Below, one piece after another: positions 17,192-25,769 of a DNA stretch of 64,000 nucleotides; positions within the stretch are counted from its first letter, which is position 1; each line of letters begins with the position of its first letter. The notes beneath the pieces were generated by a model. It had not been told where the DNA came from and did not search any database. It saw only the letters and a program-made list of their open reading frames with translations. The DNA lies in assembly GCA_900769985.1 (NCBI GenBank), contig CAAGIS010000154.1:26756-90755 (forward strand). The letters run 5' to 3'. A program made the translations under genes and the position numbers. The DNA comes from Spirochaetia bacterium (lineage in GTDB: Bacteria; Spirochaetota; Spirochaetia; Treponematales; Treponemataceae).

Positions 17192-17574
17192 ATCAAAATT
17201 TACAACTACGTTCCTAACCGCCACATAGAGAATTTCCTCGTACAATTCTCGTAGCGCGAAATAGTACAGTGTCAGTAATCACATCGAAATTTACAACTGC
17301 AACAGTTTGAACGCCACGTAGAGAATTGCCTCGAACAATTCTCGTAGCGCGAAATAGCACAGTGTCAGTAATCACATCGAAATTTACAACTACAACAATC
17401 TGAACGCCACATAGAGAATTGCCTCGTGCAATTCTCGTAGCGCGAGATAGCACAATGTTTGTGAGGAATTGAAATTTACGAGCGCACACCTAACCGCCCA
17501 TAGAGTTTGCACCCTGCAAACTCGTAGCGCGAGATAGCACAGTGTTTGTGAGGAATTGAAATTTACGAGCGCAC
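17192..17574. repeat. Tandem repeat array, four units of about 87-93 bp with a covarying hairpin
   Basis: Four units recur between nudC and the his gene. Each carries an AAATTTAC box (17196, 17287, 17380, 17472, 17559), a GCC(A)CATAGAG-like box, a hairpin, and then TCGTAGCGCGARATAG. Hairpins lie at 17228-17250, 17321-17343, 17414-17436 and 17503-17523. In unit 3 the arms are GAGAATTGC/GCAATTCTC; in unit 4 they are GAGTTTGCA/TGCAAACTC. Both arms changed together. A 91-aa minus-strand frame across it is a by-product of the 93-bp period. I do not recognise the element. Confidence 0.85.
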
Positions 17575-17597
17575 TTCCACAGACAGACCTTTTCTGC

Positions 17598-17603
17598 TAA
17601 AAT
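17598..17603 (+). promoter_or_regulatory. -10 box directly upstream of the his fusion gene
   Basis: TAAAAT ends 7 bases before the ATG at 17611, and no ribosome site is present. The matching -35 position (17575-17580, TTCCAC) is poor. A leaderless start is suggested by analogy with five other genes in the window. Confidence 0.35.
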
Positions 17604-17610
17604 AGAATCT

Positions 17611-18909
17611 ATGGTAATTTCTTCGATAGATTTAAAAGACGGACATGTCGTTCAGCTGAAAAACGGCAGAGACTTAGTTCTTCAGCGCGATGATGCAGAT
17701 AACTTAATTAACGAATTCAATTTTTATGGTGAAGTAGCTGTAATCGATTTAGATGCAGCGATGGGAAATGTTGACGCAAAGGGAAACACTGTAAACACAA
17801 ATCTTTTAAAAAGCCTTTTGCGCAAAGGCAATGTTCGGACAGGCGGCGGAATTCGTACTGTAAAACGTGCGCGCGAATTAATTTCGCTAGGAGCTGAAAA
17901 AGTAATAATCGGTTCAAGCGCATGGAATAAAAATCCGTCTTCAAACGATTCTGTTCTCAATACAGAATTCCTCGAAGAACTTGTACAGGCAATCGGAAAG
18001 CAGCGCATTATAATCAGCGTTGATGCTATCAATGGAAAAATTGCCGTAAAAGGCTGGACAGAAACAATTGACGTTTCTTTAATAGAAGGTGCAAAACAGG
18101 CTGAACAGTATTGCAGCGAACTTCTCTTTACGTGCGTAGAAAAAGAAGGATGCATGCAGGGCACAAACATCGATATGGCGCAGGAACTTCGCAATGCTGT
18201 AAAATGCCGTGTCGTAGTTGCAGGAGGCGTTTCAACAGAAAGCGAAATTGAACAGCTGGAAAAAATGGGCTGCGATGTTCAGCTTGGAATGGCTCTTTAT
18301 ACAAATAAAGTTTCACTTAAAGATTCCTTTATACGATGTCTTGACTGGAAAAAAACTGACGGAATGATTCCTGTAATTGCCCAGAGCGAACACGGCGAAG
18401 TTTTAATGATGGGTTATGCAAATCATGAAGCATTCAAAAAAACATTTGATACAAAAAAACTTACGTTCTGGAGCAGGACACGAAACACTCTCTGGACAAA
18501 AGGCGAAACAAGCGGACATTTTCTTGAAGTAAAAAAACTGCGGGCAGACTGCGACAGAGACACAGTACTTGCGACAGTCGTTCCACATGGAGGAGTATGT
18601 CATACAGGTAGTTTCAACTGTTTTTCAAGCGAGGCTGACGAAAAATCTTCTATGGAACGTTTATACGGAACAATTGCAGAACGTTTTGCAAATCCAAAAC
18701 CGGGCAGCTACACTGCAACCCTCGACTCAAAACGAGTCCGCGAAAAAATCGAAGAAGAAGCAGAAGAACTTTGCGAAGCAGACGGAAAAGACGAAGTCAT
18801 TTGGGAAACAGCAGACTTACTTTATTTTGTCAGTGTCCTAATGTACAAAGAAGGCGTAAACTGGAACGACATCTATTCAGAATTAGACAGACGTCATAAA
18901 GAAAAATAA
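17611..18909 (+). CDS. Trifunctional histidine enzyme: HisA-HisI-HisE fusion
   Basis: 432 aa with three consecutive histidine-pathway domains. Residues 1-245 are a HisA-type TIM barrel (ProFAR isomerase): catalytic Asp7 in S-S-I-D-L-K-D-G, R-T-G-G-G-I-R in the phosphate site, and S-V-D-A-I-N-G for the second Asp. Residues 250-335 are HisI (PRA-cyclohydrolase): M-M-G-Y-A-N, F-W-S-R-T-R and the metal-binding D-C-D-R-D and H-G-G-V-C-H-T-G. Residues 340-432 are HisE (PRA-pyrophosphatase): the E-K-I-E-E-E-A-E-E-L and E-x2-D-L-L-Y helices. This covers steps 2, 3 and 4. HisIE fusions are common; HisA in front is not. Confidence 0.9.
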   Translation: MVISSIDLKDGHVVQLKNGRDLVLQRDDADNLINEFNFYGEVAVIDLDAAMGNVDAKGNTVNTNLLKSLLRKGNVRTGGGIRTVKRARELISLGAEKVIIGSSAWNKNPSSNDSVLNTEFLEELVQAIGKQRIIISVDAINGKIAVKGWTETIDVSLIEGAKQAEQYCSELLFTCVEKEGCMQGTNIDMAQELRNAVKCRVVVAGGVSTESEIEQLEKMGCDVQLGMALYTNKVSLKDSFIRCLDWKKTDGMIPVIAQSEHGEVLMMGYANHEAFKKTFDTKKLTFWSRTRNTLWTKGETSGHFLEVKKLRADCDRDTVLATVVPHGGVCHTGSFNCFSSEADEKSSMERLYGTIAERFANPKPGSYTATLDSKRVREKIEEEAEELCEADGKDEVIWETADLLYFVSVLMYKEGVNWNDIYSELDRRHKEK

Positions 18910-18916
18910 GTTTTAC

Positions 18917-18970
18917 AAAAAAAATGCCATAGTGAAACTGCGTTCTGCACTCACCATGGCATTTTTTTTT
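18917..18970. terminator. Bidirectional terminator between the his fusion and gdhA
   Basis: The stem AAAATGCCATAGTGA (18921-18935) pairs with TCACCATGGCATTTT (18951-18965, one mismatch). It is flanked by A-run and T-run, so it works for both converging genes. Confidence 0.85.
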
Positions 18971-18990
18971 ATATGCTCACTCTTAAAATA

Positions 18991-20349
18991 TTATACAAGA
19001 CCCTGAGCAATCATTGCTTCTGCAACTTTTACAAATCCTGCAATGTTTGCACCTGCCTGATAGTTAACATATTCACCATCAACAAGACCAAATCTCTTAG
19101 CTGTGTTAAGACAGTTATCGTGAATATTGCACATAATTGAATCAAGTTTAGCATCAACTTCTTCAGCAGACCAAGAAAGTCTTTCTGAGTTCTGTGACAT
19201 TTCAAGACCAGATGTTGCAACACCACCAGCGTTTGAAGCTTTTCCTGGAGCATACATAATTTTTGCAGCCTGGAATTTTGCAACAGCTTCGTTAGAAGAA
19301 GGCATGTTAGCACCTTCAGCTACGAGTTTAACACCGTTAGCAAGAAGTTTGTCTGCATCTGCTTCGAGAAGTTCATTCTGTGTAGCACATGGGAATGCAC
19401 AGTCACATTTTACTTCCCATACTTTTCCGCCTTCAACATATTTTGCTGATGGGAACTGTTTAGCATATTCAGAAATACGACCACGTTTTACACATTTAAG
19501 GTCTTTAACCCAGTCAAGTTTTTCCTGTGTGATACCGTCAGCATCATAAATATATCCGTTTGAGTCAGAAAGTGTAACAACTTTTGCACCAAGCTGAATA
19601 AGTTTTTCTGCAGCATACTGAGCAACGTTTCCAGAACCAGAAACTACACAAGTCTTTCCTTTAAAATCCTGTCCTTTAACTTTGAGCATTTCGCGTGCAA
19701 AGTAGATAAGTCCGTAACCTGTAGCTTCTGTACGGATTAAAGAACCACCGAATGTAAGGCCTTTTCCTGTTAAAACTCCAGTATATTCATCGCGGATTCT
19801 TTTGTACTGTCCGAAGAGGTAACCGATTTCGCGTCCACCAACATTTTTATCACCAGCTGGAACGTCAACGTCAGCACCAATATGACGATAAAGTTCTGTC
19901 ATGAATGACTGACAGAAACGCATAACTTCTTTGTCTGATTTTCCGTGAGGGTCAAAGTCTGAACCACCCTTACCGCCACCCATCGGGAGCGTTGTCAAAG
20001 AATTTTTAAGAACCTGTTCAAAACCTAAGAATTTTAATACAGAAAGATTTACTTCTTTAGAGAAGCGCAAGCCACCTTTGTACGGACCGATTGCACTGTT
20101 ATACTGAACTCTGAAACCGCGGTTTACATGATAATTACCGGCATCGTCCATCCAAGGAACACGGAACATAATAACACGTTCTGGTTCGACAAGTCGTTCC
20201 AAAACAGCATTAGCTTCAAGTTCCGGCATCTTGTCCACTACTGGCTCAAGAGTTGTGAGAACTTCCTGTACTGCCTGCAGGAATTCAGGCTCGCCAGCAT
20301 TCTTCTGCTGAACGTCAGCCCATATACGTTTAACGTATTCATTTTTCAT
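18991..20349 (-). CDS. gdhA: Glutamate dehydrogenase (hexameric, probably NADP-dependent)
   Basis: 452 aa, the length and sequence type of bacterial hexameric GdhA. It interconverts 2-oxoglutarate plus ammonium and glutamate. Glutamate-binding Lys91 is in G-P-Y-K-G-G-L-R-F, and catalytic-site Lys127 is in P-M-G-G-G-K-G-G-S-D-F-D-P. The dinucleotide fold V-V-S-G-S-G-N-V-A-Q-Y-A is near residue 238. It is the likely ammonium-assimilation route. NADP preference is inferred from family, not read from a residue. A GAGG site precedes the ATG. Confidence 0.96.
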   Translation of the reverse strand: MKNEYVKRIWADVQQKNAGEPEFLQAVQEVLTTLEPVVDKMPELEANAVLERLVEPERVIMFRVPWMDDAGNYHVNRGFRVQYNSAIGPYKGGLRFSKEVNLSVLKFLGFEQVLKNSLTTLPMGGGKGGSDFDPHGKSDKEVMRFCQSFMTELYRHIGADVDVPAGDKNVGGREIGYLFGQYKRIRDEYTGVLTGKGLTFGGSLIRTEATGYGLIYFAREMLKVKGQDFKGKTCVVSGSGNVAQYAAEKLIQLGAKVVTLSDSNGYIYDADGITQEKLDWVKDLKCVKRGRISEYAKQFPSAKYVEGGKVWEVKCDCAFPCATQNELLEADADKLLANGVKLVAEGANMPSSNEAVAKFQAAKIMYAPGKASNAGGVATSGLEMSQNSERLSWSAEEVDAKLDSIMCNIHDNCLNTAKRFGLVDGEYVNYQAGANIAGFVKVAEAMIAQGLV

Positions 20350-20371
20350 TATGTTACCTCTATTCGCTTAC

Positions 20372-20401
20372 TCTATATTGTTTCATATAAGCGATAGTCA
20401 A
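20372..20401 (-). promoter_or_regulatory. gdhA promoter
   Basis: Minus strand: TTGACT (20396-20401), 18 bases, TATAGA (20372-20377), 22 bases before the start. The arms CGCTTA/TAAGCG, a 6-bp inverted repeat, span the promoter and could bind a repressor. Confidence 0.5.
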
Positions 20402-20523
20402 AAGTTTAACAAAAATTAAAGATTTGTAAAAGAGTTTAATTTTAAATTGTGCAAAAAACTTGCCTTGCAGTCAAAAAATCTGTATTTTATAGGATAAAAA
20501 TAGACTAAAGACGGAGTTTTTTT

Positions 20524-21441
20524 ATGGACAAGAAAAAAATTAAAAACGCCATTCTAGGCGGAATAGTTGCTTTAATTGCAGTTATTGTTATTGCAGGTTC
20601 CTGCACAGTAATAGCTCCTAACGAAAGAGGCATTCAAGTTACGCTGGGACAAGTACAGGGAGATGTAATTCCTCCGGGAATGAAATTTCATGCACCGTTC
20701 ATTACTCAAATCAGAAAATTCAGGCTTGAACCAAAAACTTACGAAGTTTCTTTTTCATGCGGAAGTGATGGCGCTATTACAAAAGACATGCAGACAGTCG
20801 GAAGTACTGTTGCAGTGCGCTACATTTATGACGAAAAACGGATTATGGACATCGTAACCCGCTACCAGAATGACAGCGTAATCCAAAGTGCAATGCGCGA
20901 TAATGTTAAAGCTTCTCTTAAAGAAACTGTCGGACAATATTCAATTTATGATTTAGTCGAAAAACAAAACGAAGTTACTACAAAAGTTGCACAGACAATG
21001 CTTTCAAGAATGGCAGATTATCCGATTGCAATTTCACAGACAACAATCACAAACTGGGACTGGTCAGATGATTTTGACAAACAGATTAAAGAAACTGCAA
21101 ACCGTGCACAGGAAGTAAAAAAAGCTGAACAGGATTTAAAACTTGCAGAACAGCAGGCACAGAAACAGGTAAAAGAAGCCGAAGCAAAAAAAGCTGCAAT
21201 CGAACAGGAAGCAGAAGCTGCCCTCATCAAGGCACAAAAAGAAGCTGAAGCAAAAAAAGTCGAAGCAGACGCGCTTGCCTACTACAACGCAAAAGTTGCC
21301 CAGAATTATCAAGTAGAAATCAAACTCAAAGAACTTGAAATTGAACTTGAAAAAGCAAAGCGATGGGACGGAAGACAAGTTCCTTCATACGTTCCTTTAA
21401 CTGCTGCAGGCGGAATTGTAAATCTTCCTGAGGCAAAATAA
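20524..21441 (+). CDS. SPFH/Band 7 (prohibitin-like) membrane protein
   Basis: 305 aa. One N-terminal transmembrane segment is at about residues 10-28 (ending in S-C, not a convincing lipobox). The Band 7 domain follows at about residues 28-195: N-E-R-G-I-Q-V-T-L-G-Q, P-P-G-M-K-F-H-A-P-F, then the long A-x-x-L-S-x-M helix. A charged Ala/Glu/Lys/Gln-rich coiled coil spans about residues 195-275. Such proteins form large membrane-anchored oligomers that organise membrane domains or modulate proteases. No partner (HflC, NfeD or FtsH) is adjacent. A GGAG site precedes the ATG. Confidence 0.9.
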   Translation: MDKKKIKNAILGGIVALIAVIVIAGSCTVIAPNERGIQVTLGQVQGDVIPPGMKFHAPFITQIRKFRLEPKTYEVSFSCGSDGAITKDMQTVGSTVAVRYIYDEKRIMDIVTRYQNDSVIQSAMRDNVKASLKETVGQYSIYDLVEKQNEVTTKVAQTMLSRMADYPIAISQTTITNWDWSDDFDKQIKETANRAQEVKKAEQDLKLAEQQAQKQVKEAEAKKAAIEQEAEAALIKAQKEAEAKKVEADALAYYNAKVAQNYQVEIKLKELEIELEKAKRWDGRQVPSYVPLTAAGGIVNLPEAK

Positions 21442-21503
21442 AAAAAATCCCTGACTTATAAATGCACTTCAGTTTACGCATTTTTTCAGTCAGGGATTTT
21501 TTT
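21442..21503. terminator. Bidirectional terminator
   Basis: A 15-bp perfect stem, AAAAAATCCCTGACT (21442-21456) with AGTCAGGGATTTTTT (21488-21502). It lies between the converging SPFH and beta-lactamase-like genes. Confidence 0.85.
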
Positions 21504-21512
21504 ATCAAGATG

Positions 21513-22817
21513 CTATTTATTCATCAGATAATCTGCGACAGCTTCGTATGCAGGAATTGAAATCGGATCGATGTATTTGTTTGATGCAAGAGGATTTGAA
21601 GCAAACCTTACGATAACCATTTCTGCTTTAGGATCAATGTAAATTGCCTGACCATGAACACCGCGAGCCATAAAAGCATTGTGGTCGTTGTTTGTAATCC
21701 ACCACATATTATGATAGCTCCAGTTTTTTAACAAAGGATATTCGCCGCTCTTACTGAATGCATCCTGACTTCCGCCTTTTGAAACATCAACTGTTGCTGA
21801 TTCTGGAATTATCTGCTTGCCGCGAAGTTTTCCGTGGTTGCGGACAAGTTCTCCAAAGACTGCCATATCACGAAGATTCAGACTAAAGCCGCCGCCTGCA
21901 AATGCAATGCCTGCCGTTCCAAGCTGATAAAAACCGTCATACTTTGCACCCATCGGAACCCAGATTTTTTCTGAAATCAATTCCGTAATGCTTTTTCCAG
22001 TTACGCGCGAAATTATCCAGCCCATCAATTCTGTGTTTATAGTTTTATAGCCGAAAACTTCGCCGTGCTCCTGTCCCGGAATCTTTTTTACAGTCTTCAA
22101 ATATTCGTAATAATTCTCAGGACCTTTGTAATTTGCAGGTCTGAAAATATCTCCTGATGCCGAATATTTCCAGATTTCTGCATTCGGGTCATTGTAGTCT
22201 TCGCTATACTGAATTGCAGTCGTCATATCAAGAACCTGCTGAACTGTTGCACCTTCAAAACCCGAACCTTTCAATTCAGGAATATAATCAGTAACAAGTT
22301 TCTGCGGATTAATAGTGCCCTCTGCAATTAAAATCGAAGCAAGCATACCAGTAAAAGATTTACTCACAGACATCGCAGAATGAATGCCGTCTTGAGTTAA
22401 GCCTGCAGGATATGCTTCGTAAACGATTTTTCCTTTATGCAGGACGATGATTCCGTCAGTATAATTCCTGTCAAGCGATTCTTGCCATGTTATCGGTTTG
22501 TCTTCTCCCCAAGGAATAAACTGAACGTTATCAATGCCGTTGTCAATTTTTGTTTTAAAAGTATAATAATTTTCTTTTGCCGCAGAAACAGCCCTTGTCG
22601 GATAAAATTCACGCATATGATTTACACTGTAGCGCAAAGCCGGAAAGTTAAAAAACGACCCGTCACTTGCCGAAAGAGTTTTATCCTTTTCAGGAGGAAA
22701 TCCCTGCATCCAGCCCATTTCCAAAGGATTGGATTCTTTTGAATTTAAATTTGCCTCTGCAAATAAACTACCCATTCCAAACACCGCCAATGAAATTAAG
22801 TTTGCAACTCTCTTCAT
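21513..22817 (-). CDS. Secreted serine hydrolase, class C beta-lactamase fold (NylB/EstB-like)
   Basis: About 434 aa from the ATG at 22817, chosen because an AGGGAG site precedes it and because it yields a clean signal peptide ending F-A-E-A near residue 22. Nucleophile motif S-V-S-K is at residues 150-153, and the Y-S-E-D-Y motif near residue 215 supplies the Tyr. H-G-Q near the C-terminus takes the K-T-G place. The order resembles 6-aminohexanoate-dimer hydrolase and EstB-type esterases more than true AmpC. It is expected in the periplasm; the substrate is unknown and beta-lactam resistance should not be assumed. Confidence 0.85.
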   Translation of the reverse strand: MKRVANLISLAVFGMGSLFAEANLNSKESNPLEMGWMQGFPPEKDKTLSASDGSFFNFPALRYSVNHMREFYPTRAVSAAKENYYTFKTKIDNGIDNVQFIPWGEDKPITWQESLDRNYTDGIIVLHKGKIVYEAYPAGLTQDGIHSAMSVSKSFTGMLASILIAEGTINPQKLVTDYIPELKGSGFEGATVQQVLDMTTAIQYSEDYNDPNAEIWKYSASGDIFRPANYKGPENYYEYLKTVKKIPGQEHGEVFGYKTINTELMGWIISRVTGKSITELISEKIWVPMGAKYDGFYQLGTAGIAFAGGGFSLNLRDMAVFGELVRNHGKLRGKQIIPESATVDVSKGGSQDAFSKSGEYPLLKNWSYHNMWWITNNDHNAFMARGVHGQAIYIDPKAEMVIVRFASNPLASNKYIDPISIPAYEAVADYLMNK

Positions 22818-23001
22818 TGCTTTTTCTCCCTGCATTATTCAATGCAAAAAATTCCAAACGCATGAAACTGCGTATTCCAACAGTTTTAAAATACGTACAA
22901 ACCGCCTGCATCGTCAAGTTTTTTGAAAATATCCTGTTTTCATTCCTCACCAACTGCAGCTGGAATCTGTCAGCAGAAAGAAGTTTTACCTTCTATCAAA
23001 A

Positions 23002-24630
23002 TTACACATTCTGGTAGAGCTTTGCATACACTCCGTTCAATTTTATAAGTTCATCGTGAGTTCCGCTTTCGAGAATTTCTTTATCGCCTACAACAGCTAT
23101 ACAGTCTGAATTTTTTATCGTGGAAAGTCTGTGAGCTATAATCAAAGTTGTCCTGCCTTTTGAAAGTTCATCAAACGATTTTTGAATTTTAATTTCTGTT
23201 GCCGTATCAAGTGCCGAAGTCGCTTCATCCAAAATTAAAACCGGCGGATTTTTTAAAAAACACCTTGCAATCGAAACACGCTGTTTTTGTCCGCCGGAGA
23301 GTTTTATTCCTCGCTCTCCGACAAGAGTGTCATAGCCCTGAGGCATTTTTAAAATGTCATCGTGTATTTCTGCACGCTTTGCAGCATTGATAATTTCTTC
23401 ATCTGTCGCATTGATTTTTCCATAAGCAATGTTTTCTTTTATAGTGCCGGCAAACAAAAACACGTCCTGCTGAACAACGCCAATCTGTTTTCGGAGAGAT
23501 TCAAGTTTTATCTTTTTTATATCGATTCCGTCAAGCAAAATTCTTCCGTCTGTATATGAAAAACCTACGTTTTCAAATTTAATATTTCCACGGGCGCAAA
23601 AAAGTTCGACTGCATTTTCAGATTCCTTTATACTAGTATCCGTTTTCATAATTTCAACAAAGCGTTTAAATCCTGCCATTCCGGTCGTGTACTGTTCAAC
23701 AAGAAAAGCAAGACGGCGTATCGGAGAAGAAAAAGCCGCTATAAAAAGATTTGCCGCAACTAAATCAGAAACAAGCATTTTTCCTTTCATAATAAAAATT
23801 CCGCCGGTCGCAAGAACAAGCACATTCAACAGATTACTAAAAAATTCAATATTGGCATGGAAAGCCGCCATGCTTTTGTAAAACTTTTTCTTTGCGTTAC
23901 GAAAATCAGAATTACCTTTTTCAAACCGCTTCATCTCATATTCTTCATTTGTAAAAACTTTCGTAACTCGAATTCCAGAAATGCTTGATTCAAGAACTGC
24001 ATTAATCTCCGCCGTAGTTTCCTTTACCTTTTTTGAAGTTTCGTTTAGTTTTGAACGCGAAATCATCGTAATTATAATTACAAGCGGAATGAAAATAAAA
24101 ACAATGACTGCAAGTTCCCAGCGGATTTTCAGCAGTAAAAAAAATGAGCCGAGCAATGTCAAAACAGAAATCAAAAAATCTTCCGGCCCGTGATGAGCAA
24201 GTTCCGTAATCTCAAACAAATCTGTCGTAACGCGCGCCATCAGTTTTCCAGTCCGGTGCTTGTCATAAAAATAGAACGACTGCTTTTCAAGATGAGAAAA
24301 CACATCACGGCGCATATCAGTTTCAACAAGCGTTCCAAAATAATGTCCCCAGAAATTTACAATCCAGGTAAAACCTTTTCTGAGCAGATACATTGCAAGA
24401 AGCGCAATTATAAGAATAAAAAAAGTCTTGAATTTCTGTTCGGGCAAAATTGAATCAATCGTAAATTTGCTTATCATCGGAAAGCAGATGTCAATCAGAG
24501 AAATCAAGACTGCGCAGAACATATCGAGCAAAAAAATTTTTAAATGAGGTTTATAATATGAAAAAAATATTTTCAGCGGTTTTGAATTATAAAACTCCGT
24601 ATCACGTAAATTTGATTTTTTTTCTGACAT
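23002..24630 (-). CDS. ABC exporter (MsbA/MdlB-like) lacking the Walker A segment
   Basis: 542 aa: a six-helix exporter domain (residues 1-330) and an ABC ATPase domain. Present are the A-loop Y in F-S-Y, Q-loop V-V-Q-Q-D-V-F-L-F, signature L-S-G-G-Q-K-Q-R, Walker B P-V-L-I-L-D-E-A-T-S-A-L-D and H-loop I-A-H-R-L-S. The G-x-x-G-x-G-K-T P-loop is absent. At residues 359-366 the text passes directly from F-S-Y-T-D-G to R-I-L-L-D-G, skipping about 39 residues that relatives have there. The frame is kept. As read, the protein cannot bind ATP normally; it may be a recent loss-of-function allele. It has an AAGGAAA ribosome site. Confidence 0.88.
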   Translation of the reverse strand: MSEKKSNLRDTEFYNSKPLKIFFSYYKPHLKIFLLDMFCAVLISLIDICFPMISKFTIDSILPEQKFKTFFILIIALLAMYLLRKGFTWIVNFWGHYFGTLVETDMRRDVFSHLEKQSFYFYDKHRTGKLMARVTTDLFEITELAHHGPEDFLISVLTLLGSFFLLLKIRWELAVIVFIFIPLVIIITMISRSKLNETSKKVKETTAEINAVLESSISGIRVTKVFTNEEYEMKRFEKGNSDFRNAKKKFYKSMAAFHANIEFFSNLLNVLVLATGGIFIMKGKMLVSDLVAANLFIAAFSSPIRRLAFLVEQYTTGMAGFKRFVEIMKTDTSIKESENAVELFCARGNIKFENVGFSYTDGRILLDGIDIKKIKLESLRKQIGVVQQDVFLFAGTIKENIAYGKINATDEEIINAAKRAEIHDDILKMPQGYDTLVGERGIKLSGGQKQRVSIARCFLKNPPVLILDEATSALDTATEIKIQKSFDELSKGRTTLIIAHRLSTIKNSDCIAVVGDKEILESGTHDELIKLNGVYAKLYQNV

Positions 24631-24769
24631 AAAATTTCCTTATTAATTTTTTTTTATCATTATAATGACTCTTTAACTGTTCAACTAGTAAAAATCAATT
24701 TTCAATTCAAGGCGCTGTGACTATTGTAAATTGTCGTCCGCTTTGTTTTAATATCAATTGAGGTGAATT

Positions 24770-25741
24770 ATGAAAATTGGAATTTTAGGTGCCGGTTCAA
24801 TTGCAGCAAAAATGGCTGAAACAGTTTCAAAAATGAAAAATGCAGAAATATACGCCGTATCGTCGAGAAGCATTTCAAAAGCAGAAAACTTTACAAAAAA
24901 ATACAAAATTAAAAAAGCCTTTGGCAGTTACGAAGAAATGATTAAAGATGAAAACGTTGAACTGATTTATATTGCAACGCCTCATTCCCACCACTTTGAA
25001 CATGCAAAACTTTGTCTTGAAAATAAAAAACCTGTTCTCTGCGAAAAATCTTTTACAATGAATTCAGCGCAGGCAAAAGAACTTGTTGAATTGTCAAAAA
25101 AACAAAATACTTATCTTGCAGAAGCAATATGGACACGCTATATGCCGTCAAGAAAATTAATCGATGACGTAATTTCAAGCGGAATAATCGGCAAAATAAA
25201 TGTCCTTACTGCAAATCTCTCTTACAACATAAAATCAAAAGAACGACTTATAAAACCAGAACTTGCAGGCGGCGCACTTTTAGACGTAGGAGTTTACGGA
25301 CTGAATTTTACATTCATGCACTTTGGAACAGAAATTCAAAAAATCGACACTTCCGTAAAAATGACAGAAACTGGCGTTGACGAAACAGACTCTGTAACAA
25401 TTCATTTTAAAGACGGAAAATCCGCTTTTATTACCGCAGGAATAAATTCGCGCTCAGACCGCAAAGGAATTTTCTGGGGCGAAAACGGCTACATCATTGT
25501 CGAAAACATCAACAACCCTAACCTAATCAAAGTTTTTAATTCAAATGACAAACTTATAAAAAAAATAAAAATACCGCGGCAAATCACAGGTTATGAATAT
25601 GAAGTTGCCGAAGCCATTGAACAAATCCAGCAGAATAAAACAGAAAGCATTTCAATGCCGCTTTCGGAAACTCTTTTTGTAATGGAAATAATGGACAGCC
25701 TTAGAAAACAATGGGGTTTAATTTATCCGCAAGAATTGTAA
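24770..25741 (+). CDS. Gfo/Idh/MocA-family oxidoreductase
   Basis: 323 aa. The N-terminal Rossmann fold has G-I-L-G-A-G-S-I-A at residues 4-12. The family C-E-K-S-F-T motif near residue 92 carries the catalytic-site Lys, and the G-G-A-L-L-D-V-G-V-Y-G block near residue 165 is typical of dehydrogenases acting on sugars or trans-dihydrodiols. It should oxidise or reduce a small polyol or sugar with NAD(P). The substrate cannot be told from sequence. A GAGG site precedes the ATG. Its stop codon overlaps the -35 region of the next gene. Confidence 0.88.
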   Translation: MKIGILGAGSIAAKMAETVSKMKNAEIYAVSSRSISKAENFTKKYKIKKAFGSYEEMIKDENVELIYIATPHSHHFEHAKLCLENKKPVLCEKSFTMNSAQAKELVELSKKQNTYLAEAIWTRYMPSRKLIDDVISSGIIGKINVLTANLSYNIKSKERLIKPELAGGALLDVGVYGLNFTFMHFGTEIQKIDTSVKMTETGVDETDSVTIHFKDGKSAFITAGINSRSDRKGIFWGENGYIIVENINNPNLIKVFNSNDKLIKKIKIPRQITGYEYEVAEAIEQIQQNKTESISMPLSETLFVMEIMDSLRKQWGLIYPQEL

Positions 25742-25763
25742 ATTTTTGTTTTTAAGATATAAT
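25736..25763 (+). promoter_or_regulatory. Promoter directly abutting the M48 protease gene
   Basis: TTGTAA (25736-25741), 16 bases, a perfect TATAAT (25758-25763), then 6 bases to the ATG at 25770. There is no ribosome site. The -35 overlaps the stop codon of the upstream oxidoreductase. Confidence 0.6.
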
Positions 25764-25769
25764 TAATTT

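Noticed and set aside
17214..17489. A 91-aa minus-strand frame with three near-identical 31-residue repeats
   Set aside because: It is explained by the tandem DNA array whose 93-bp period is a multiple of three. There is no ribosome site, and the reading breaks in the 87-90-bp units.
17192..17574. A CRISPR array
   Set aside because: The units are near-identical over their whole length with no unique spacers, the period is too long, and there are no cas genes.
21513..22817. A true class C beta-lactamase (resistance gene)
   Set aside because: It has S-x-x-K and the Y motif, but the overall pattern is closer to NylB/EstB esterases; resistance cannot be claimed.
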